DNA of 61,681 nt, taken from Fidelibacterota bacterium (GTDB lineage Bacteria > Fidelibacterota > Marinisomatia > SCGC-AAA003-L08 > JACNLC01). Each line of letters opens with the position of its first letter. Position 1 is the first letter of the stretch. Location of the stretch: the NCBI GenBank assembly GCA_013204025.1, contig JABMOW010000082.1:1-61681 (forward strand), given 5' to 3'. Below the pieces are notes generated by a model. The model was not told the origin of the DNA and did no database searches. It worked only from the letters and a program-made list of their open reading frames with translations. Shown piece after piece: positions 1 through 8,104 of the stretch. The position numbers were made by a program, and so were the translations under genes.

Positions 1-16
1 GGCTGTAGTTTCTCAT
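1..16 (-). CDS. Start of a gene running off the window edge (partial)
   Basis: A minus-strand ATG at 16-14 is preceded by GAGGTG (complement of about 23-28), a plausible ribosome-binding site. Only the first five codons (MRNYS) lie inside the window, so the product cannot be identified. Its position just downstream of the secretin suggests another gene of the pilus/secretion operon. This is a weak call based only on start-site context. Confidence 0.25.
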
Positions 17-75
17 ATGTACACCTCATTTTTGTCTTTGAGAGATACGGAGATTCTAAGCCAGCTCCGCTGTCT

Positions 76-1578
76 CTACAAACACTCTTTGAGTTGCACT
101 TGGTAGTTGAACTCAGGTAATGATATAAATTGATCATTATTAATTCTGGGCTTAACATTTAATGAGATATTTATTTCAGTATCCTCAAAAGTATTGGTTT
201 GACTAATTAATCCTTCAGAGGCTTGTGGAACCAATATGGGATACGTGGTTCCTACATTCACAAATGCAGTAGTGTTGTTTTTTGTCGTTACCTGAGGTTC
301 CTGAATCAATTTTGTATCACCATCTGTTGACAAGATTTCCAATAATCCGTAGAATGCAGGGATACTCAACGTCGTGAATTTCATATTATTCCACTTACCA
401 AGTGCTAGCACATTTGCAAGATTTAAAGCCGACACCGAATCGGCCGTTCCAGTTGAACTGCTTTGTAATGGACCGGTTACTTCAGTTCTTAATTTCCAAT
501 TAATCCCCATTTTTTCATCAACAGATAATTTTGTTTCAATAAATTTTACAGAAATGTTGACTTGTTTTACAGGAATATCCAACTGATCAATCATGTCTTC
601 GATAGCTGAAAAGTTAGGATAAACATCTGTTACTAAAATGTATTCTCCGGTTCCTGTACTCCCTCCACTGGCTGTACCTCCACTCCCACCAAATTGAGTT
701 GCATCCGGACTTTGACCTGCTATACTTCCGCCTGTACCAATGGGTCCGGAGGCACCACCTCCCGAGCCGCTAATTTGCATATCAGATCCTTTCGTTGGAG
801 AAAATGCCTGAATTTTTCCTTTACTGGTTAAAATAGTGCCAATTGCATCCTCTATTGCAGAAGCGTCAATATAATCCAATTTATAAATTCTTGTGGTTAC
901 TTCGCCCTGCATATTTTCGTCAGCATTTTTAATGACAATTATGTTTCCCTGAATGAACCAATCATATTTATTTACTTTTAGTATTGCATCCAGTGCTGAA
1001 CCTAAATGTACATCAGTCAAAGAAACCGTTACTTCACCATGGATATCTTGTCCTGCAATGATATTGAGATTATTTTGTTTAGCAAGGACTCGTAACAAAT
1101 CAACGATGTTAGCATTTCGAAAGTTCATGGAGACCGGTCTGTCAAATTTGACATCCGACGGTTTATATTTTTCACTTTCTTTTACCTCATCTGGAATTAC
1201 CCAAGAAATACGAAGTAGATTCTCACCGATGGTGCTAATCTTGTATTGCGGTAAAGATGTAAAATAAAGTGTGATTTCAGCAGCACGCTTACTTTTCTCA
1301 TACAACTTTTCATTTGCTACTATACGATACAATGGAAGCACGTTTACATGTCTGTTCAAATTGGTACCAACAATCTTATTTGTCGGCAAAGTAATAACCA
1401 ATTGTGGTGGAGAATGTGTTGCTGTTTCTCTATATTCTATCAGTTGATCCGATAATATTTCAACAATCCCCTGATTTCCATCCTGATATTCGTGAATCCA
1501 TTCAATGCCTTGTGCAAAACATTGAGACCAAAGTAAAAAGATTATAAAGAACATTGTAGTATTTGTAAATTTTTTCAT
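76..1578 (-). CDS. Secretin (PilQ/GspD-like), C-terminally truncated
   Basis: Outer-membrane secretin subunit of a type IV pilus or type II secretion-like machine. A signal peptide ends near FAQ (about residue 23). A secretin/TonB short N-terminal domain lies at about 147-215, an N-domain at about 228-345 interrupted by a Gly/Ser-rich insertion (about 268-312), and the beginning of the C-terminal secretin domain follows, with the typical VNVGTTYPI and ISLNVKPRIN strings. Family members normally continue about 50-60 residues further through the last strands of the pore and a motif like TVLVxDGxTxVIGGL. Here the frame stops soon after NNDQFISL, and no complete secretin ending is visible in any frame before the next apparent start codon. 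The gene abuts the PilP-like gene (stop to start 0 nt) and is last in the visible operon. It may be a decayed gene, a frameshift, or a sequencing error. Confidence 0.8.
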   Translation of the reverse strand: MKKFTNTTMFFIIFLLWSQCFAQGIEWIHEYQDGNQGIVEILSDQLIEYRETATHSPPQLVITLPTNKIVGTNLNRHVNVLPLYRIVANEKLYEKSKRAAEITLYFTSLPQYKISTIGENLLRISWVIPDEVKESEKYKPSDVKFDRPVSMNFRNANIVDLLRVLAKQNNLNIIAGQDIHGEVTVSLTDVHLGSALDAILKVNKYDWFIQGNIIVIKNADENMQGEVTTRIYKLDYIDASAIEDAIGTILTSKGKIQAFSPTKGSDMQISGSGGGASGPIGTGGSIAGQSPDATQFGGSGGTASGGSTGTGEYILVTDVYPNFSAIEDMIDQLDIPVKQVNISVKFIETKLSVDEKMGINWKLRTEVTGPLQSSSTGTADSVSALNLANVLALGKWNNMKFTTLSIPAFYGLLEILSTDGDTKLIQEPQVTTKNNTTAFVNVGTTYPILVPQASEGLISQTNTFEDTEINISLNVKPRINNDQFISLPEFNYQVQLKECL

Positions 1579-2070
1579 TTAATCATTCAAAGTTAATTTA
1601 ATAGTGGAATCCCCTTTGCTTAATATTACATAATCGCTTGATATTTTTTCTACGATATAACCTTCAATTACATCGTTCTCCTGAAGAATATCCTCGCCTA
1701 TTAAGGCGAATCCATATCCACCTTGCCAGGATATTCCAACGAGTTTAAAAATAATATCAGGCTCTTTCTCTTCTGGCTTTTTAGCCTCTGTGGTAATAGT
1801 TTCATCATCTGCATAAAAAAATGGATCTCGGTCCCAATCATCCTCAAATTCCATTTCAGACACTCTAGATGCTGCAACATACATTCTTATTTTATTGATA
1901 TCAATCAAGCTATGCCCAGAAAGTCCTGAAACATTTTCTTGTTGATTTTCTACTTTAACACCGTCAACACCACCGCCAAAAGATAAAAAACCATAATCAT
2001 ATAGAAAATAGATAAAAAAGATACCAAAAACCGCCAATAAAACTTTTTGTCTTGTGTTAATGTCTTTCAT
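1579..2070 (-). CDS. PilP/GspC-like pilus assembly protein
   Basis: Short inner-membrane protein of 163 residues with one N-terminal transmembrane segment (about 10-28), a low-complexity acidic linker containing RDPFF, and a small C-terminal beta domain (about 105-163). The C-terminal part (FKLVGISW...ALIGEDIL...GYIVEKI...VILSKGD) follows the pattern of PilP and of the GspC homology region, which contacts the secretin N-domain. Its placement between PilO-like and secretin genes is the classical pilMNOPQ order. The start overlaps the PilO-like gene by 14 nt, which suggests translational coupling. Sequence similarity alone cannot separate PilP from GspC. Confidence 0.65.
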   Translation of the reverse strand: MKDINTRQKVLLAVFGIFFIYFLYDYGFLSFGGGVDGVKVENQQENVSGLSGHSLIDINKIRMYVAASRVSEMEFEDDWDRDPFFYADDETITTEAKKPEEKEPDIIFKLVGISWQGGYGFALIGEDILQENDVIEGYIVEKISSDYVILSKGDSTIKLTLND

Positions 2071-2647
2071 TCTCTGACCGGGTAATTTCTGTGAAAATAT
2101 AAGTAAATAGGCTCATCTCGCATGTGAGTAGTCCATTAGGTCGAAATTCTGATTCTAAACTTAGTTCATTGATGTTAATAATTTTTTCACACTCCACCAG
2201 AGATACTAAGAAATTGGCAATATTCAAAAATTCGCCTTTAGTTGTGACTTGCACTGTATATCGTTCTATATAACTATTGCCAAGAACGATTTGATCTTTT
2301 AATGGAGGTAACGTATCCTCGAGAAAGGGTTGTTGGAATACAATTTCGACATGGTTTGAGTCTGCCATAACACGGATATAATCCTGAACTTCTGCAAAGG
2401 ATTCCAAATTGGGGATTTTAGTTTTAAGAGCCTTGAACTCATTTATTAGTATGCCATATCGATCTTTTAATTCGGTATTATCAGTACTTATTGAGGTAAT
2501 GTCCCTCAGCTCTTTTGTTAATTTATCGAACTTTTCCGTTCTTAAATAAAGTTCATTGCCATTATGCCAAAGTATTCTCCAAGCATAGAATACTCCTGAA
2601 AACACAAGCATCCCGACAGAGATATAAAATATAAACTTATTTTTCAT
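2057..2647 (-). CDS. PilO/GspM-like pilus assembly protein
   Basis: Inner-membrane alignment-subcomplex protein of 196 residues. It has one transmembrane segment (about 7-25), a coiled-coil region (about 35-80), and a periplasmic ferredoxin-like domain (about 95-190) with the pattern YIERYTVQV-TKGEFLNIANFL that is typical of PilO. It follows directly after the PilM-PilN fusion (0 nt spacing) and overlaps the next gene by 14 nt. In the family, PilO heterodimerises with PilN; here PilN is the C-terminal half of the upstream protein. Confidence 0.7.
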   Translation of the reverse strand: MKNKFIFYISVGMLVFSGVFYAWRILWHNGNELYLRTEKFDKLTKELRDITSISTDNTELKDRYGILINEFKALKTKIPNLESFAEVQDYIRVMADSNHVEIVFQQPFLEDTLPPLKDQIVLGNSYIERYTVQVTTKGEFLNIANFLVSLVECEKIININELSLESEFRPNGLLTCEMSLFTYIFTEITRSENERH

Positions 2648-5600
2648 TTAATATTTTATTTCCATAGTGAACAATAATTTACCATTTGTTGAAGCACTAA
2701 TGTCTTCGCGTAATACGGTTATACTTTTGAAATAAGATTTGTTCTGCAGACCAACTCTAAAGTTCGCTAGTTGGATATTTGCAATGGAAACATCTGATAT
2801 CACAAATCCTGTCATTTCAATAAAATATTCAGGCCTGACGATAAACGGATCGAAAGTATCATTCGGATTTATATTTGAGTATTTCTTTTTAAACAGTAAT
2901 TCTGTAATTTTTATCTCATCAGGAATGGAGTTGGATAGAATTTTTAGAAGTTTGATTTTATTATAAGAAGCGATTCGATCATTAGTAATATAATTCTGAT
3001 AAGCCTGGATAATTTCAATATCGCCCTTTAAATCAATATATTCTTTCGTTTGTGACAGGGTATTATTTTTTTCCATTTCTAGTATATTAATTCTTTCAGT
3101 ATAAGTATCAATTTTTAACGCTGATAAGAATGTTGAAATCGCAACAAAAGGAATAAAAATACCAACGGCAATACCTGCAATTTTACTAAAAAGGATATTT
3201 TTGTGATCACTTCTGACCTTTGGAGGCATCAGATTCAGATTCCGAACTTCATCACTCACTAATGAGAAGTTGATCGCAAAATTGGGAAGTAGATATTTGG
3301 GGATCGGTGGTAAACTTGAATAATGAACCTTAGATGTTCGAATAGGATTTAACAAACTGACATCAATATTAAGATTGTCTCTTAAAGTTTCGACAAAATT
3401 GGGTAAGGTTGCACCTTCTCCATTAAATACCAGTTCTTCCCAAATTAATTCAGGATTTTGTTTCTTGAAATAATTTAGCGATCTACCCAGTTCACCTGAG
3501 ATTCTTTCGATAACCGGTCGTTGAAAAATGGCTAATTTGTATAAGTTAACTTTTGACCCGACCGTAAATCCCTGTGCATTTTTTGGAAAACCATATTGAT
3601 GCGTAATATCTCTTGCCATATCAAAATCAATATCAGTGGTTGATTTATCTTTCGTCTCAATGCGCACCATGATAGATTTATAAAAATCATGCGTTCCAAT
3701 AGCAATTTCTCGAACAAATAATAATTTATGGTTTTGTATTACCAAGACAATTGTGTGTATCTCACCCAAATGGATTAGAACATTACACTGGTTTTTTCTA
3801 TCAGGATAATTTTTAATAAATGTCTTCCACAGTAAGATAGGAAGAGTACTGGTAAACCGTAATCGAACATTATTTCTGGTGAAAATATTATAAATAGTAT
3901 TTATAGATTTACTATCCATAACTCCAATCACGACTTCTCGTTTTTTGGATTTATCTTCAGTTTTTGGCATTTCCCAGTTAGATATACTTTGATCCGCGGG
4001 AAACGGTAAATTCTTTTTCGAATTCCAGTCAACCAGATCCGTCAATTCTTTTCTACTTAGATCAGGGCTTTGCAAAACCTGTGTTTTGGTTTGCATTTTT
4101 GTGGAAAAATAAGCTCCATATAATATCTTTTTTTGCTTTTCCTTTAATTCATGAGATAATACGTAATTCAGCAGATCATCTGGATTTTTAATTGTTCTTT
4201 CATTCAATTTCAGGGGAAGTTTATAGTATTTATAGCTATCAACCGTAAATCCTTTTAGACCACTTGAAACCAACAGCATCAATAGGGATTGCTCATCAGT
4301 AACAATCGCTAGCTTTTGCAATGATTCGTCAAATCGCTGCATAAATGAATTAAAATAATCTGTTAGCGTAAACTTATAATCCTCAACCTCAAGAAATGTG
4401 ATGAGTGACTCATTAAATGATTCTGGTGCGACCTCTTGTAAAGTACCGGATGCACTTGATTCAACTGCTTCAGGTTCGCTGGAAACCGGAGATTCTTCGG
4501 TCACTTCTAAAGGTTGTGATTTGGATTTTGTTTTTTTAAAAATAGATGAAAACAGCGATTTTTTAGTTTTGGGAGTTTTTTTATCAATTATATTTTTAAT
4601 ATCAGGAATTGTATCAATTCCATCTTCTGTTTTTTCTAATTCTTTTTCTATGGGTGTGGGCTGGAGAATTCCCACACTCTTCTCTTCCGGAGGCGGAGTT
4701 TTGGAAACATCATCGGTTTGTACATCAGCAGATTCCAGTAACGCTTCGTCAACTTTTTCTTCGGATTTAATTGTAGCTTCTGCTTCTTGAGCAATTTCCG
4801 GCAAGCTTGATGTTTTTTCAGGTTTTAGACCTGATAAGGGTTCCAGTTCCTGATCTTTTTCCTCATTCTCCTGTTTATCTACTACGGTACCTCTTTTAAA
4901 GAATTCTCTTAATGGTTTCTCTTCTTTAGCAGAACTATTAGAATCTTCATCAATAGCATCAGGCTTGGATGGTGTCGCGGTCTGATCTAATTTTTGTGAT
5001 ATGGAACTCTTAAATAATTGACGTGGAGTATCTTCAGATTTCTCTTCAGTTTCTGTCCCTCTTTTAAAGAATTCAGATAATGGTTTTTCTTTCTTCCCAA
5101 ACAATGGAGAAGTATCATTTTTGAGCTCGGCTTCTTCAGCTGGTCCGTCATCTGTCTGTTCGGACTTTTCGTTTATATTTGCCTTTTTGCTGGATTTAAT
5201 CAGATCATTTATGGACAGATGTTCTTTAGATTTTTCCTTAATATTGTCCGTGTCTGTTTCAGTTTCAGTTTCTTTAAATATATCAACAGGTCGTTTGTCT
5301 TCAATTACCTCTTCATGACTATTTTTTGTTATGCCTAATTTTTTTCTAAGCGCGGTTAGCCCCGGTGATTCTTCAAGTTGTGTTGGTGTCGGAGTAGGTT
5401 TGGTTGAATCAGTTTCTTTGAATTCCGGTTCAGACTCCATAGGTACAGACTCGAGAGATTCCGACTGGATATTCTCCTGAACGGTTCCATCAGATTCAGG
5501 GACTGAAAGTTTGGGTTCAAAATTCGGTTTAGATTTTGGTGCGGCTCCAAACCGGTTCGGATCAGGAATTAATAGTGAAAATTTTGAGGGACTATCTGGA

Positions 5601-5752
5601 ACATTTTCTGGTTCATCCAGAATAATTGGTTCCTCTTTTGGTTTTTCCTTTATAGGTGCTTCATCCTTTTTTCCGGTTTCTGATTGCTGAGCACGGAGGA
5701 TATCTAAAAGCCGATTTGTGGCGAGTTCTCTTTTACCATCACTAGACATCAA
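2648..5752 (-). CDS. PilM-PilN fusion protein with long acidic N-terminal tail
   Basis: This 1034-residue protein combines three parts. Residues 1 to about 430 are acidic, Glu/Lys/Pro/Ser-rich and probably disordered; the phrase EFFKRGT occurs twice. Residues about 450-800 resemble the actin-like PilM ATPase, with a KKNLPFPAD segment like PilM's xxYIPFPxD and a late ELGRSLNYF...FNGEGATLPNF segment like PilM's xIRRSLxYF...LSGGGAxLPG. Residues about 830-1034 resemble PilN, with NLMPP before one transmembrane helix (about 855-875), a coiled coil, and a periplasmic domain. PilM and PilN are usually separate proteins that bind through the PilN N-terminal peptide, so the fusion would fix that contact covalently. 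The gene overlaps the ExeA-like gene by 11 nt. Confidence 0.75.
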   Translation of the reverse strand: MMSSDGKRELATNRLLDILRAQQSETGKKDEAPIKEKPKEEPIILDEPENVPDSPSKFSLLIPDPNRFGAAPKSKPNFEPKLSVPESDGTVQENIQSESLESVPMESEPEFKETDSTKPTPTPTQLEESPGLTALRKKLGITKNSHEEVIEDKRPVDIFKETETETDTDNIKEKSKEHLSINDLIKSSKKANINEKSEQTDDGPAEEAELKNDTSPLFGKKEKPLSEFFKRGTETEEKSEDTPRQLFKSSISQKLDQTATPSKPDAIDEDSNSSAKEEKPLREFFKRGTVVDKQENEEKDQELEPLSGLKPEKTSSLPEIAQEAEATIKSEEKVDEALLESADVQTDDVSKTPPPEEKSVGILQPTPIEKELEKTEDGIDTIPDIKNIIDKKTPKTKKSLFSSIFKKTKSKSQPLEVTEESPVSSEPEAVESSASGTLQEVAPESFNESLITFLEVEDYKFTLTDYFNSFMQRFDESLQKLAIVTDEQSLLMLLVSSGLKGFTVDSYKYYKLPLKLNERTIKNPDDLLNYVLSHELKEKQKKILYGAYFSTKMQTKTQVLQSPDLSRKELTDLVDWNSKKNLPFPADQSISNWEMPKTEDKSKKREVVIGVMDSKSINTIYNIFTRNNVRLRFTSTLPILLWKTFIKNYPDRKNQCNVLIHLGEIHTIVLVIQNHKLLFVREIAIGTHDFYKSIMVRIETKDKSTTDIDFDMARDITHQYGFPKNAQGFTVGSKVNLYKLAIFQRPVIERISGELGRSLNYFKKQNPELIWEELVFNGEGATLPNFVETLRDNLNIDVSLLNPIRTSKVHYSSLPPIPKYLLPNFAINFSLVSDEVRNLNLMPPKVRSDHKNILFSKIAGIAVGIFIPFVAISTFLSALKIDTYTERINILEMEKNNTLSQTKEYIDLKGDIEIIQAYQNYITNDRIASYNKIKLLKILSNSIPDEIKITELLFKKKYSNINPNDTFDPFIVRPEYFIEMTGFVISDVSIANIQLANFRVGLQNKSYFKSITVLREDISASTNGKLLFTMEIKY

Positions 5753-6593
5753 ACTGCTCGCTCGCCTGCATTCTGGTTAGAACTTTTTCGCTGTTAACTA
5801 CTTTTTCATTACTGATCAGTAAGTCGATTATTAAATGGTGACAGAATACAACAATCTTTCTTGGATATCCATTTGTATGTTTGAAAACCAATTCCTTGGC
5901 TTTGTCTGTAAATAATGGTTGATCCTCCTTATATCCTGCAATTTTCAAGCGGTGATCGATAAACCGGGATGAACTTTCAGAATCGAGAGGGTGTATAGTA
6001 AATCCAAATGCTATTCGATCTTTAAAGTTTTCATGGTTTTTCAATGTAACTTTAAACTCGGGTTGAGCAAAAATGACTACCTGAATCAATTTTACGTTAT
6101 TGGTCTCAAAATTTAAAAGGGTTCGAATGATCTCAATTTGGTCAGATCTCATTTTTTGACCTTCGTCGATGATCAAGACAATGCGCTTATCGAAATTAAA
6201 TGTGGAATCAAGTAAAAAATGTTCTATCTGGTTCATCATCTCGACTTGACTGCTGGCTGGTGTTTCAATTCGAAATAGATTTTTTAGAAAAATAAGAAAA
6301 TCAGTGCTGTCTTTCCACGTGGGATCAAGAACTAAAAAAAACTCATAATTGGAACCGTATTTAAGGAATCGTTCTAATAGTAATCTGGAAAGTGTTGTTT
6401 TACCAGTGCCTATATCCCCGATTACAGCATGCAATCCACGATTCAACCTTAAAGATATTTCCAATCTGTTCAGGCACTCTCCGTGGGTTTGTGTCGGACA
6501 GAAAAACTCCGGGTCAGGCGCCATAGAAAATGGCTCTTTGGTCAACCCAAGGAGCTCGTAGTATTCGATTCTCTGATTTATATGATTATCCAT
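5742..6593 (-). CDS. ExeA/GspA-like AAA ATPase
   Basis: AAA-family ATPase of 283 residues. The N-terminal YYELLGLTKEPFSMAPDPEFF block and the Walker A GDIGTGKTT (59-67) are typical of the ExeA/GspA family (general secretion pathway protein A). Walker B is VLIIDEGQ (about 139-146). GspA helps assemble secretin multimers in the outer membrane of Aeromonas by interacting with peptidoglycan. The peptidoglycan-binding C-terminus of long ExeA proteins is absent, so this is the short ATPase-only form. It is first in the operon leading to the secretin, which fits a role in machine assembly. Confidence 0.8.
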   Translation of the reverse strand: MDNHINQRIEYYELLGLTKEPFSMAPDPEFFCPTQTHGECLNRLEISLRLNRGLHAVIGDIGTGKTTLSRLLLERFLKYGSNYEFFLVLDPTWKDSTDFLIFLKNLFRIETPASSQVEMMNQIEHFLLDSTFNFDKRIVLIIDEGQKMRSDQIEIIRTLLNFETNNVKLIQVVIFAQPEFKVTLKNHENFKDRIAFGFTIHPLDSESSSRFIDHRLKIAGYKEDQPLFTDKAKELVFKHTNGYPRKIVVFCHHLIIDLLISNEKVVNSEKVLTRMQASEQFDV

Positions 6594-6635
6594 CTAAGAC
6601 TTACCAGGTATTTTTATCCCAATTTATCTGCTAAA

Positions 6636-6641
6636 ATTATA
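6636..6641 (-). promoter_or_regulatory. Candidate -10 box for the pilus-assembly operon
   Basis: The minus strand reads TATAAT here, about 42 nt upstream of the ExeA-like start. No convincing -35 box is seen at the expected distance, so this is only a weak suggestion. The rest of the roughly 250-nt gap (6594-6840) is AT-rich and shows nothing else. Confidence 0.25.
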
Positions 6642-6840
6642 ACCTCACTTGGTAAAAAATCTATTGAATAATTTAGGCTGCAAATGTCAGATTATTGACA
6701 TAATAATTAAATTATTTGCAATATAATAGAATGATGAATTAGTAATTAAGGTTTTTAATAGTGATGGGCGATCGGGTTTATTTCTAATTATTTAATCAGA
6801 ATACAGTGAGATATGACCTTTTGAAAATTACCCTATTGTG

Positions 6841-6912
6841 TACGCCCGAAGAGAATCGAACCCCTATCTAAGGAACCGGAATCCTTTGTTCTATCCGTTG
6901 AACCACGGGCGC
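6841..6912 (-). tRNA. tRNA-Arg (anticodon CCG)
   Basis: The minus strand folds as a cloverleaf. The acceptor is GCGCCCG/CGGGCGT with discriminator A. The D-arm contains GTTCAACGGATAGAAC. The anticodon arm is AAGGA-TTCCGGT-TCCTT, giving anticodon CCG, which reads CGG. The T-arm is AGGGG-TTCGATT-CTCTT. CCA is not encoded. The first tRNA base is the last base of the folD stop codon, so the tRNA must be cut from, or promoted within, the folD transcript. Confidence 0.93.
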
Positions 6913-7790
6913 TAATTGTTTTTGGCAGCTTGGATGGTATTACTGGCAAGCATGGTTATCGTCAGAGGACCAACTCCTCTAGGAACCGGTGATATGGATT
7001 TGGCTATTCCAAGAACGCTGTCATAATCAACGTCTCCTGTCAATTTATATCCTTTAACGGAATCATCCTTTACCTGATTTATTCCAACATCAATAATATG
7101 AACTCCAGCTTTTACCATATTCCCATTCACAAGGTGCGGTACTCCTGAGGCTACGATTAAAATATCTGCCTGTTTTGTAATTTTTTCCAACGATTGTGTT
7201 TTTGTGTGACACACTGTGACAGTTGAGTTTCCCATTTTAAATTTCTGGACAAGCAATGCAAACATGGGTTTGCCAACAATGTTACTTCTCCCGAGAATAA
7301 CAACGTGTTTACCTTCAGTGGTTATGTTGTAAAATTTTAACATCTCAATGATTCCATTTGGAGTACAAGGTACGAATCTCGGTATTCCTTGCAATAGTAG
7401 ACCCAAATTCATTGGATGAAAACCATCAACATCTTTGTCTGGTGAAACAGTATTGGTAATTAGTTTTTCATTCAAATGAGATGGAAGTGGCAACTGGACA
7501 AGAATTCCATGAAATTCGGTTGATTGATTCAGAGATTGGATTAAATTAATTAATTCAGTTTCGGTAGCAGTTGTGGAAAATTGAAATGTTTTTGAATAGC
7601 AGGAAAGTTCTTTAAATGCTTTTTCTTTATTTCTTACGTACACACGAGATGCAGGATCTTCCCCAACAAGTATCACTGCCAAACCGGGGATTATCCCTTT
7701 TGTGGCCAGTGACTGGATGTCTGTTTTTAGTCGCTCCCGAATATGCTGAACAACTGGTTTGCCATATAGAATTGTTGTCTCGGATTGCAT
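6912..7790 (-). CDS. folD: FolD: methylene-THF dehydrogenase / cyclohydrolase
   Basis: Cytosolic bifunctional enzyme interconverting 5,10-methylene-THF, methenyl-THF and 10-formyl-THF, the one-carbon supply for purines and initiator formyl-Met. At 292 residues it has the usual family length. The active-site pair Tyr51 and Lys55 sits in the YVRNK segment, the PLP-like loop LVQLPLP is present, and the NADP site contains VVILGRSNIVGKP. The late conserved stretch SPVPRGVGPLT is intact. It lies 3 nt after zapA, in line with the phe operon, and its stop codon shares one base with tRNA-Arg. Confidence 0.97.
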   Translation of the reverse strand: MQSETTILYGKPVVQHIRERLKTDIQSLATKGIIPGLAVILVGEDPASRVYVRNKEKAFKELSCYSKTFQFSTTATETELINLIQSLNQSTEFHGILVQLPLPSHLNEKLITNTVSPDKDVDGFHPMNLGLLLQGIPRFVPCTPNGIIEMLKFYNITTEGKHVVILGRSNIVGKPMFALLVQKFKMGNSTVTVCHTKTQSLEKITKQADILIVASGVPHLVNGNMVKAGVHIIDVGINQVKDDSVKGYKLTGDVDYDSVLGIAKSISPVPRGVGPLTITMLASNTIQAAKNN

Positions 7791-7793
7791 AAT

Positions 7794-8093
7794 CTATGCG
7801 GAGATTGATAACCGATCATCAATGTACTCACGGATAGCTATAATTTTGGATTCTATCCGATTGAGCAATTTCTCTTTCTTCTTTCTCTCTGTAAAAAGTT
7901 CATCTGTAATATTCATTGTCGATAAAACTAGCGATCTCATTTGTGAAAATCCACCAGGAGAAGATGCATCTATTTCTTTCATCCGCTCATTTATATAATC
8001 TGCCACACTTCTAATATAGGATGCATCAGCGCTCGTGCGAAGAGAATATTCCTGACCGCCAATATTGACTTTAACTACGTGATTTGAGTTCAT
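7794..8093 (-). CDS. zapA: ZapA cell-division protein
   Basis: A 99-residue ZapA-type protein. The N-terminal beta strand pair (VKVNIGGQEYSLR) is followed by helices containing YIRSVADYINERM and a C-terminal coiled coil. ZapA binds and bundles FtsZ filaments at the division ring. It sits 11 nt after pheT and 3 nt before folD. A pheST-zapA arrangement is common in several bacterial groups. Confidence 0.88.
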   Translation of the reverse strand: MNSNHVVKVNIGGQEYSLRTSADASYIRSVADYINERMKEIDASSPGGFSQMRSLVLSTMNITDELFTERKKKEKLLNRIESKIIAIREYIDDRLSISA

Positions 8094-8104
8094 ATGAGGA
8101 CTCC

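Noticed and set aside
17-75. A possible continuation of the secretin by frameshift
   Set aside because: I translated all three frames; none gives a clear secretin ending, so I cannot state where a shift would lie.
4398-4790. A 130-codon plus-strand frame opposite the PilM-PilN gene
   Set aside because: It mirrors the acidic low-complexity tail; Ser/Val-rich antisense of Glu/Ser codons, no start site.
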